Below, piece after piece: positions 1 to 5,895 of a stretch of DNA of 7,532 bases. The stretch is from Bryobacteraceae bacterium. Lineage in GTDB: Bacteria; Acidobacteriota; Terriglobia; Bryobacterales; Bryobacteraceae. The DNA is taken from assembly GCA_025350445.1 (NCBI GenBank), contig JANXXV010000822.1:1-7532 (forward strand), in the 5' to 3' direction. How positions within the stretch are numbered: position 1 is the first letter of the stretch; each line of letters begins with the position of its first letter. The translations under genes were made by a program, and so were the position numbers. The notes beneath the pieces were generated by a model. That model saw only the letters and a program-made list of their open reading frames with translations, ran no database searches and was not told the origin of the DNA.

Positions 1-82
1 AGCCGGAGCCGGCTACCGCGAGATACCCGCTAGTGAGAAAGCCGAGCAGTGAGAACTCGAAAAAGCGTTCTACACGGTCCAT
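1..82 (-). CDS. N-terminus of a putative membrane protein gene, cut by the window edge
   Basis: Only the first 27 codons are visible. The reading frame opens with ATG at 80-82, 29 bases after the smc stop codon, and stays open to the left edge. An in-frame TAG lies three codons upstream of the ATG, so no earlier start is possible. The peptide begins MDRVERFF and continues into a mostly hydrophobic stretch with small residues (SLLGFLTSGYLAVAG), which fits a first transmembrane helix or uncleaved signal anchor. The only ribosome-binding match, GGAG, sits one base from the ATG, which is too close to be convincing. The gene would be co-directional with smc and probably on the same transcript. The N-terminus vaguely recalls large membrane-anchored transglutaminase-like (DUF3488/TgpA) proteins, but 27 residues cannot establish a family. 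A chance open frame of this length is possible, though the hydrophobic pattern and placement argue for a real gene. Confidence 0.55.
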   Translation of the reverse strand, partial: MDRVERFFEFSLLGFLTSGYLAVAGSG

Positions 83-111
83 ACTCCAATTCTAGCGGGA
101 GGTACGGCAGT

Positions 112-3100
112 CTAGACGACCACCAACTCCGGTTCGGCTACTCTGACCTTCTCAGGAAGCGGGTTAAACTTCACCGAGACCAGTTTCGAGACGCCCTGTT
201 CCTGCATGGTTACGCCATACAGCGCCTGCGCCGACTCCATGGTCCGCTTGGCATGCGTGATGACTATGAACTGCGTCTGGTGCGACATGTCCTTGATCAG
301 CCGCGTGAGACGCTCAATGTTGGCTTCGTCCAGCGGTGCGTCCACCTCATCCAAAATACAGAACGGACTGGGCGAGTAACGGAAGATGGCCATCAGCAAC
401 GCCATGGCCGTAAGGGCGCGCTCGCCGCCGGAAAGCAGCAGCACGCTCTGCAGCTTCTTGCCCGGAGGCGAGGCCACAATATCGATACCGGATTCAGAGA
501 GATTGGATTCATCGTTCAAGCGCATTTCGCCGACGCCACCGCCGAACAATGTTTTAAACATTTCACGGAAATGTCCGTTGATGATTTCGAAAGCTTCGGC
601 GAAGCGTTTACGCGATTCGGCATCGATTTCGTGGATCGCTTTCTCGGTATCGCGAATCGAGTCCAGCAGATCCTGGCGTTGCGCATTCAGGAAGTCGTAC
701 CGTTGTTGCGCTTCTTCAAATTCCTGCAGCGCTTGCGTGTTCACCGGGCCCAGCGCTTCAATCCGCGTCCGCACTTCCTGGTAGCGCTGCTCGGCTTCAG
801 CCAGGCCCACCTCATCCAACACAGTTTCTTCCAACCGCGCCATCTCATCCAGGCTGGCGTTCAGCTCTTTGCGGCAAGTCTCATCCAGATATTTCAGCTC
901 AGACTGGCGCTTCACCAATTCCAGTTCCACCAGCGAGCGTTTTTCGCCCGCCGCCTGTACTTCCAAACGGAACTGCCGCAGCAAATTCCCGGCAGCTTGA
1001 AGCGCACCTCGAAGCCCCGCTTCCTGCGCCGCCATTTCCGCCACAGTCGATTCACTCAGTGCAATTTGCTCCGCCAGCGTGGATGCCCGCGCATCCAATT
1101 CAATGTTGTCGGACAGCAGCCGCGCCTTCTCTACACCCAGCCGCTCCATATCACGGGTAAGTTCCTGTCGCCGATGCGCCACATCGCGAACCTGATTTTC
1201 CACGCGCATCCGTGCGGCTTGTTCAGACCGGCGGCGTTCTTCAAACCCGGCGAGATCCACACGCAACGCGGCATGTTCTTCGCCGATACGAACGGATTCC
1301 TGACGGAATTCTTCCAGCGATGCCCTGGCGCCGGCCAGCGTGTGTTCCTGCTCCGCGCGACCGCTCTCTTTGGCTGCGACCGCCTGCCCGGTCTCTTCGC
1401 GCTTGGCCCGCGAACGCTCATTTTCCTGTGTGAGCCGCTGCAGTTCCAGCCGCGCTACCGACAACCGCGAGTTGGCGCGGGAAAACTCTTCGCTCATTTT
1501 CCGCATTTCGTGGTCGATGGCAAGCGCGTCCTTCTCCTGAGTCTGCTGCATGCCGCGGAGCCTTTCCATGTCTTCGGTAAGACGCGCGATGTCGTCTTCC
1601 AGGTCCCCTAGCAGGGACTGCGTGCGGTCGAACTCGCTCTGAGTGGTCTGCAGCTGCGCGGTGATCTCACGCAGTTCCCGCTTCAGCGCCAGCGGACCAC
1701 TGCCTGTCTTCTTACCGCCGCTGACGGCATGTCCGTGGTAGCAGATACCATCTGGAAGCAGGAAGTAGATGTCCGGATACTGCAACGCCAGCCGCTGCGC
1801 CGCGGTGCGATTCTCAGCCAGGAAGCAGCGCGCCAGGCGCGGCAGCAATTCCGCCGGTGCATTTGTCAGCCCGTTGGTTAGCCGCAGCACACTGCTCAAC
1901 CGGCCAATGATTCCCGTCTCGGGACCTAGCACCGGCTCCGGCAGCGGCCCGTTCGGAATTTTCCCGTCGCCGCTAGGATGGACCAGAAACGTAGCGCGGC
2001 CATCCATGTCGCCCCGCATTAGATCGATGCCGCGATCCGCCTGGCTCCAGTCCTTCACTACCACGTATTCCAGTTCTTCGCGCAGAAACTCTTCGGTAGC
2101 TTTTTCGTAAGCGGTATCCACTTCGACGAAATCCGCCAGCACGCCGGCCGGCTTCAAATCCTGCGCCTGCCCGCGCTCCACCGCCGTAAACAGACGCTTC
2201 ACAGCCTCGGTGGTGTAGGCGCGGTGCGAAATAATTTCTCCCAACGAATCCTTGCGCGCCTTCAATCGCGAGGTGGCGTTGCGAAGCTCATCCAGCTTCC
2301 GGCGGCTCTCCGCTGCCTTGGTCTTTCGAGTTGCCAGATCCTCATCCACGTTGCGGCGCTGCCCGGCGATGGATTGCAACTCCATCTGGCGCGCGCTCAT
2401 CCGCGTGGAAAGTTCGGACTTCACGTTCTCCAGGCGCTCCAGGTCCGCCCCGGCGCCTTCCGCTTCCTTCCGCGAGCGCGCCATGTCGCGCTCGATACCC
2501 ACCAGGTATTGGTCTATCTGCGCCAACTGATTCTTTAGCGACGAAGCCTCGCCCAGCAGCTGCAGCACCTGCTGGCGGGAAGTCTCCATTAGCCGTTCCC
2601 GGTCGTGCAGCATTCCCTGCAAAGTTTCGCGCTCTTCATTCTTGGCCGTCAGAGCGGCGCGCGCCGTTTCGGTCTGCTGTTCCAGATCCACCAGCTTCTG
2701 CGAATGCGCGTCCAGTTCCAGTTGTTGTTGAACGAAGCGCTTTTCCAGTTGCAGAGATTCTGTTCCGCCATTGCCGAGCCGCTGCTCAATCGAGCCGATC
2801 TGGCTGGCCTGCGTCTGCAGCTTGCCGCGGGTGCGTTCGGCCTCCACGCGGTGTTCGGAAAGCTGCTTACGCGCCTCTGTCAGCAAGGCTTCCACGCTGT
2901 AGCACTGCGCTTGGAACCGCGCCTGCTCTTTCTCTTTCTCTCCAACCTCTTCGGTGAATTTCTGCAGCTCACTGGTGGCCACGTTGAGATCGAGCGCCGT
3001 CTTGACGGCCTCTCGCTCCACCATGCGGAAACGCCCGGTGAGAGCGCGGCGCAACTGCTCCACCATCTCAGTCTTCAGTTCGTCGTAGCGCTTCGCCTTT

Positions 3101-3765
3101 GCGGCCTGGCGCTTCAGCGAGTTCACCTGCCGGCTGACTTCTTCCAAAATGTCGAAAACGCGGGTCAGGTTCTGCTTCGCGCCTTCCAGCTTTGCTTCGG
3201 CCAAACGCTTCTTCGTCTTGAAGCGGGTGACGCCGGCGGCTTCTTCAATCACTGCACGGCGGTCCTGCGGTTTCGTACTCAGAATCTGACCGATGCGGCC
3301 CTGCTCAATGATGGCGTAGCTCTCAGGTCCAAGGCCGGAGCCCATGAAAATGTCCTGAATATCCCGAAGCCGCGCGGTGCGGCCATTGATCAGGTATTCG
3401 CTCTCGCCGGAGCGGTACAGGCGGCGGGTGATGGTGATTTCCTGGGGCTTTGTTTCGCCATCGGGCGTAATCTTTGACGGGAATTCCGCGTTGACGGACG
3501 GGTCAGCCATGGTGATGGTGACCGACGCCATGCCAAGCGGCTTGCGTTCGCGGGTACCGGCGAAAATCACATCTTCCATGCGGCTGCCGCGCAGGCTCTT
3601 GGCCGATTGCTCGCCCAGAACCCAACTGATGGCATCGCTCAGGTTAGACTTGCCGCATCCGTTCGGACCCACCACGGCGGCGATGCCGGATCCGTGGAAC
3701 CGCATCTCGGACTTATCGCAGAATGACTTGAAACCTTGGATTTCAACGCGCTTGAGTTTCAGCAA
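112..3765 (-). CDS. smc: Chromosome segregation protein SMC (condensin ATPase)
   Basis: SMC dimerises at a hinge and uses ATP-driven head engagement, normally with ScpA and ScpB, to extrude DNA loops and help segregate chromosomes. The protein starts with KLKRVEIQGFKSF, followed by Walker A GPNGCGKSN (about residues 33-41) and the QSAKSLRG segment. A long Glu/Arg/Gln-rich coiled coil spans roughly 170-530, a globular hinge about 540-695, and a returning coiled coil about 695-1060. The C-terminal head carries signature LSGGE (1111-1115), Walker B and D-loop FCILDEVDAPLDE (from 1135) and the switch histidine in VITHAKRTM. The length of 1217 residues is normal for bacterial SMC. The frame extends 47 codons further upstream from ATG 3906, but that extension has no SMC character. 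I chose TTG at 3765 because SMC homology begins there and AAGGGG (3776-3781) lies 10 bases upstream. CTG at 3762 is an alternative. The gene appears intact, with all ATPase motifs kept. scpA and scpB are not in the window. Confidence 0.97.
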   Translation of the reverse strand: MLKLKRVEIQGFKSFCDKSEMRFHGSGIAAVVGPNGCGKSNLSDAISWVLGEQSAKSLRGSRMEDVIFAGTRERKPLGMASVTITMADPSVNAEFPSKITPDGETKPQEITITRRLYRSGESEYLINGRTARLRDIQDIFMGSGLGPESYAIIEQGRIGQILSTKPQDRRAVIEEAAGVTRFKTKKRLAEAKLEGAKQNLTRVFDILEEVSRQVNSLKRQAAKAKRYDELKTEMVEQLRRALTGRFRMVEREAVKTALDLNVATSELQKFTEEVGEKEKEQARFQAQCYSVEALLTEARKQLSEHRVEAERTRGKLQTQASQIGSIEQRLGNGGTESLQLEKRFVQQQLELDAHSQKLVDLEQQTETARAALTAKNEERETLQGMLHDRERLMETSRQQVLQLLGEASSLKNQLAQIDQYLVGIERDMARSRKEAEGAGADLERLENVKSELSTRMSARQMELQSIAGQRRNVDEDLATRKTKAAESRRKLDELRNATSRLKARKDSLGEIISHRAYTTEAVKRLFTAVERGQAQDLKPAGVLADFVEVDTAYEKATEEFLREELEYVVVKDWSQADRGIDLMRGDMDGRATFLVHPSGDGKIPNGPLPEPVLGPETGIIGRLSSVLRLTNGLTNAPAELLPRLARCFLAENRTAAQRLALQYPDIYFLLPDGICYHGHAVSGGKKTGSGPLALKRELREITAQLQTTQSEFDRTQSLLGDLEDDIARLTEDMERLRGMQQTQEKDALAIDHEMRKMSEEFSRANSRLSVARLELQRLTQENERSRAKREETGQAVAAKESGRAEQEHTLAGARASLEEFRQESVRIGEEHAALRVDLAGFEERRRSEQAARMRVENQVRDVAHRRQELTRDMERLGVEKARLLSDNIELDARASTLAEQIALSESTVAEMAAQEAGLRGALQAAGNLLRQFRLEVQAAGEKRSLVELELVKRQSELKYLDETCRKELNASLDEMARLEETVLDEVGLAEAEQRYQEVRTRIEALGPVNTQALQEFEEAQQRYDFLNAQRQDLLDSIRDTEKAIHEIDAESRKRFAEAFEIINGHFREMFKTLFGGGVGEMRLNDESNLSESGIDIVASPPGKKLQSVLLLSGGERALTAMALLMAIFRYSPSPFCILDEVDAPLDEANIERLTRLIKDMSHQTQFIVITHAKRTMESAQALYGVTMQEQGVSKLVSVKFNPLPEKVRVAEPELVVV

Positions 3766-3797
3766 CTTGGGCAAGCCCCTTAAACAATAGAAATTGA

Positions 3798-3815
3798 GAG
3801 GGCTCGAAGGCCCTC
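3798..3815 (-). other. Small perfect hairpin in the smc leader
   Basis: GAGGGC at 3798-3803 pairs perfectly with GCCCTC at 3810-3815 around a six-base loop. Reading in the smc direction, the stem is followed by a moderately T-rich stretch that itself contains a CAAT/ATTG inverted repeat. It lies between the candidate smc promoter and the TTG start. It could be a weak attenuator, an mRNA-stabilising stem or a protein-binding site. There is no clean T-tract, so I do not call it a terminator. A six-base palindrome can also arise by chance. Confidence 0.35.
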
Positions 3816-3833
3816 CACTCGGGGGATATTTAG

Positions 3834-3862
3834 ATCTTAAGCTGGTTTTGCGGAAAAGTAAA
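3834..3862 (-). promoter_or_regulatory. Candidate sigma-70-type promoter for smc
   Basis: On the minus strand, TTTACT (3857-3862, four of six matches to TTGACA) and TAAGAT (3834-3839, four of six matches to TATAAT) are separated by exactly 17 bases. The pair sits about 70 bases upstream of the chosen TTG start, in the AT-richest part of the divergent intergenic region. This supports a start inside the longer frame, because transcription from here would begin downstream of the ATG at 3906. The consensus match is moderate and was found by eye. Confidence 0.4.
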
Positions 3863-3947
3863 GAGACAAGACCACTAAATTCAGTAGGGACATGATTCCA
3901 GGCCACAATATGCAGGGGTCGGGTGGTGAGTGTAAACTGGAACCGAG

Positions 3948-4538
3948 ATGAACTGGGCCATCCGGAAAATCCACATCTACGCTGGACTGCTTACGTTTGC
4001 CCAACTGATGGTCTACGGCATCGCGGGTGTTGTGGCCGCGCTATATCCAGGCGGCGAACGCCCCAAAGCGGCGCAATCCATTCGCTACTTGCCTTTCGCA
4101 GTGCCCCCTTCCTCAACAGATAAAGAGGTGGCTGCTTTAGTATACCGGACGCTGAATCTACCCATGGCCAGACCCGTGCCCGACTGGTATCTTAGGCACA
4201 CCGCCGACAATCACCTGCTGCTGGACTTTTACAATATCAACGGGATCCGCCGTGTGGTGGTGCTCGAAAACGAGGGCCGCCTGCGCCTGGAGGAAATCCA
4301 CAACAGCGTCTGGCTCTTTCTGGAGGACATTCACGCGGCGACGCCCGGCGATGACGGCGCGCCGCGGTTAGTGCACCTCTGGGCCTGGTGGAACGAACTA
4401 GCCATGTGGACTCTGCTCAGCTTCTGCGTCTCCGGACTGTGGCTATGGCTCGCCTCGCGTCCACGATATGCGTGGGCTTGGGTTTTGCTGGCGGGCGGAA
4501 CCGGCTCCATCGCGGTCCTTTGGAGAGTGTTCCGATGA
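3948..4538 (+). CDS. Small PepSY-associated transmembrane protein, first of a tandem pair
   Basis: This 196-residue protein has the architecture of the PepSY-TM group. A first helix (about residues 10-32) follows a short cytoplasmic N-terminus with His9. An extracytoplasmic segment of about 100 residues follows, with PepSY-like alternation (DNHLLLDFYN, then RRVVVLENEGRLRLEEIH). Two more helices occupy about 147-169 and 175-193, rich in tryptophan. His129 and His143 flank the second helix, and together with His9 they are plausible haem or metal ligands, as in PepSY-TM inner-membrane reductases such as FoxB and PiuB-like proteins. Those relatives are usually single chains of about 370-500 residues, so this is about half size. 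The start is ATG 3948, with GGAA five bases upstream. Its TGA overlaps the ATG of the next gene, implying translational coupling. The electron-transfer role is inferred from the family; the substrate is unknown. Confidence 0.75.
   Translation: MNWAIRKIHIYAGLLTFAQLMVYGIAGVVAALYPGGERPKAAQSIRYLPFAVPPSSTDKEVAALVYRTLNLPMARPVPDWYLRHTADNHLLLDFYNINGIRRVVVLENEGRLRLEEIHNSVWLFLEDIHAATPGDDGAPRLVHLWAWWNELAMWTLLSFCVSGLWLWLASRPRYAWAWVLLAGGTGSIAVLWRVFR
4522..4527 (+). promoter_or_regulatory. Ribosome binding site fixing the start of the second PepSY-TM gene
   Basis: GGAGAG lies seven bases before ATG 4535, inside the end of the upstream gene. It is the best Shine-Dalgarno match near any start in this frame, and it favours 4535 over the ATG at 4388, which would add 49 residues without membrane-protein or PepSY character. 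Confidence 0.7.
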
Positions 4539-5119
4539 TTGCGTACCCGTCCCTGCGCACCTTCCACCTCTTGTGCGGTGTATTCGCCGCGCCGGCCTTG
4601 CTGATGTACAGCATGAGCGCGGTGCAGATGGCACATACACATTGGTTCAACACGAAACCGGTGGTCACTGAGATTGAGATGCCGCTGCGCCCCGCGATCA
4701 TCGACGGACGCCAAATGGCACAGGAGGTAATGGCGAGGCGTGGCATGCGCGGTGAGATCTCCGCAGTGCGGAAGACGCCTGCCGGCTTTGAGGTCCGTGT
4801 CACGGTGCCCGGCACGGTGCATGAAATTCGCTATGACGGCGCCAGCGGCCTGGTGCGATTACGCAGCAGCGTGTCCGGCTTTATGGGGATGTTGAATCGT
4901 CTTCATCATGCGGCGGGGATGCGCCACGAATACATTCCACTGCGGCTCTGGGGCATTCTTTGCGCCCTCGTTTCGGTGGCCACCCTCGGACTGGGCGCGA
5001 CGGGAATCTGGATGTGGTGGCTGCGAAAGCAAGAGAGGAAATGGGGGATAATCCTTCTTACGGCGAACCTGCTGTACGCTATCACATTGCTGGTGACGAT
5101 GCGCGTGGCGGGGCCGTAA
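4535..5119 (+). CDS. Small PepSY-associated transmembrane protein, second of a tandem pair
   Basis: This 194-residue protein has the same plan as its upstream neighbour. The first helix (about 11-33) begins with His11. An extracytoplasmic domain of about 85 residues follows; the run DGRQMAQEVMARRG then EISAVRK and FEVRVTV and HEIRYDGASGLV reads like a PepSY helix followed by beta strands. A histidine cluster (His124, His125, His131, in LHHAAG) precedes the second helix (about 137-162), whose end is WMWWLRKQERKW, and a third helix spans about 171-190. The LHHAAG segment corresponds to EDIHAA of the first protein and to the LH-containing motif of the PepSY-TM family. The two proteins are therefore probably ancient paralogues, though too diverged to align confidently by eye. 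The ATGA overlap suggests equal expression and assembly as a heteromer. A membrane redox or haem-binding role is inferred, not shown. Confidence 0.75.
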   Translation: MIAYPSLRTFHLLCGVFAAPALLMYSMSAVQMAHTHWFNTKPVVTEIEMPLRPAIIDGRQMAQEVMARRGMRGEISAVRKTPAGFEVRVTVPGTVHEIRYDGASGLVRLRSSVSGFMGMLNRLHHAAGMRHEYIPLRLWGILCALVSVATLGLGATGIWMWWLRKQERKWGIILLTANLLYAITLLVTMRVAGP

Positions 5120-5123
5120 CGAT

Positions 5124-5489
5124 ATGGTGAGCGTACAGATCTTCGGCATTAAGAATTCGCAGGCCACGCGCGCCGCCGAGCGGTTCTTCAAAGAGCGGCG
5201 TGTGCCGATTCATTTCGTCGACGTGAAACAGAAGCCCATGGCGCCCGGTGAGATCAAGCGCTTCGTCGAACGGTTCGGCTTAGCCGGATTGATGGACACA
5301 GAAGGTACGGCCTACATTGACGCCGGGCTGAAGTACATGAAGCTCTCCGATGCGGCTTTGCTGGAACGGATTGAGCGGGAGCCGAAACTGCTGCGGCTGC
5401 CGCTGATTCGCGGCGCGGGCCGGCTCAGCGCGGGTCACGACGAAGAGTCCTGGAAGGCGATGCTGGCGGCTGCTATGCCGAAGCCGTAG
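5124..5489 (+). CDS. ArsC/Spx-family thioredoxin-fold protein lacking the catalytic cysteine
   Basis: The 121-residue product matches the ArsC/Spx/YffB family in length and order. A first strand VQIFGIKN leads into the helix QATRAAERFFKERRV, then the strand PIHFVDV, the segment KQKPMAPGEIKRFVERFG, and late in the chain PKLLRLPLIRGAGRLSAGHDEESW, which corresponds to the family's cis-proline and C-terminal strand region. In active members the first loop reads like GIxNCxT; here residue 12 is Ser (codon TCG, 5157-5159), so the nucleophilic cysteine is absent, and the protein contains no cysteine at all. Arsenate reduction by the usual mechanism is therefore unlikely; a regulatory or binding role, as for partners of RNA polymerase in the Spx group, is a speculative alternative. 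The usual Arg before the cis-proline also appears to be Leu92. The gene starts four bases after the PepSY-TM stop, with GGGG ten bases upstream, and probably belongs to that operon. GTG 5127 is a possible alternative start. Confidence 0.8.
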   Translation: MVSVQIFGIKNSQATRAAERFFKERRVPIHFVDVKQKPMAPGEIKRFVERFGLAGLMDTEGTAYIDAGLKYMKLSDAALLERIEREPKLLRLPLIRGAGRLSAGHDEESWKAMLAAAMPKP

Positions 5490-5868
5490 AGCCTGCCGAC
5501 AACGACTGAATGAACTTCGCCATTTCCGGCCAACTCCACTCAATCACCGGGTGATCGTGAAGTTCCTTGGGAACAACGCCGCGTTCCCGCGGGTCTACCT
5601 GGACGCCCAGCATAGGGATATCGAACGTTCGGGCGCACTCCAGTTCCCATGCCAGTCCACCGTCGTTGGTGTTCTTGCTGATCAGCACAATGGCGGCTTC
5701 GCAGGGATAGATGCGGGTCCGGCACTGTGCCTTCCAGTGCGGAACCCACGGTTGCTTCACCTGCATATGGTCGAATTCCACGGCCAGTTTACCGCTCTTG
5801 GCCTGGTCGATCATCCGCAGAAAGAACGCTTCGTCTTTAGGAGCGCAGATCACAAAAACGCGAGTCAC
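5473..5868 (-). CDS. Standalone TIR-like protein (ThsB / DUF1863 / MTH538 type)
   Basis: The 131-residue product looks like a single TIR-like (flavodoxin-like) domain. It has a first strand TRVFVICAPKDEAFF, a segment VKQPWVPHWKAQCRTRI, a hydrophobic strand AAIVLISKNT (residues 58-67), then GGLAWELECA (70-79) and the strand IPMLGVQVD. The pattern of VLI-x-KNT followed by W-E-x-E and a PMLGV strand is characteristic of the MTH538/DUF1863 branch that includes ThsB, the Thoeris sensor that makes a cyclic ADP-ribose-type signal from NAD. Glu75 and Glu77 are candidate counterparts of the conserved acidic residue. There is no signal peptide or transmembrane segment, so it should be cytoplasmic. The start is GTG 5868. 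The gene lies 27 bases after the SGNH hydrolase gene, at the end of a co-directional run. No ThsA-like or other effector is visible nearby. Enzymatic activity and a defence role are inference; a non-defence role is equally possible. Confidence 0.75.
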   Translation of the reverse strand: MTRVFVICAPKDEAFFLRMIDQAKSGKLAVEFDHMQVKQPWVPHWKAQCRTRIYPCEAAIVLISKNTNDGGLAWELECARTFDIPMLGVQVDPRERGVVPKELHDHPVIEWSWPEMAKFIQSLSAGSTASA

Positions 5869-5876
5869 AATGTTGG

Positions 5877-5881
5877 CCTCC
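5877..5881 (-). promoter_or_regulatory. Strong ribosome binding site for the TIR-like gene
   Basis: On the minus strand, GGAGG lies eight bases before GTG 5868, inside the 27-base gap after the SGNH hydrolase stop. It is the clearest Shine-Dalgarno sequence in the window and decides the GTG start. It suggests the TIR-like protein is translated independently of the upstream gene. Confidence 0.8.
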
Positions 5882-5895
5882 GGGCATACTTCAGT

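Noticed and set aside
49..1611. A 520-codon plus-strand open frame opposite smc
   Set aside because: It lies antisense to the conserved C-terminal head and coiled coil of SMC. Its product is rich in Arg, His, Phe and Gln without recognisable domains, as expected from the complement of GC-biased Glu/Leu/Arg codons.
2605..3477. A 290-codon plus-strand open frame opposite smc
   Set aside because: It is another antisense shadow of the SMC coiled coil and N-terminal head, with Leu/Gln/Phe-rich low-information sequence and no domain.
3766..3906. A 47-codon N-terminal extension of SMC from ATG 3906
   Set aside because: SMC homology begins right at the TTG at 3765. The extension has no family resemblance, and the best promoter candidate and leader hairpin lie inside it.
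3910..3938. A promoter for the PepSY-TM genes with TAAACT at 3933-3938
   Set aside because: The matching -35 position has only two consensus bases, and the element would leave almost no leader before ATG 3948. I saw no convincing plus-strand promoter in the intergenic region.
4388..4534. A 49-codon upstream extension of the second PepSY-TM gene
   Set aside because: It overlaps the conserved C-terminal helices of the first PepSY-TM gene in another frame. The ATGA overlap with a well-placed GGAGAG supports ATG 4535.
5473..5868. A complete Thoeris defence system
   Set aside because: Only a ThsB-like protein is present. No SIR2, SLOG, Macro or transmembrane effector gene is in the window, so calling a system would go beyond the evidence.
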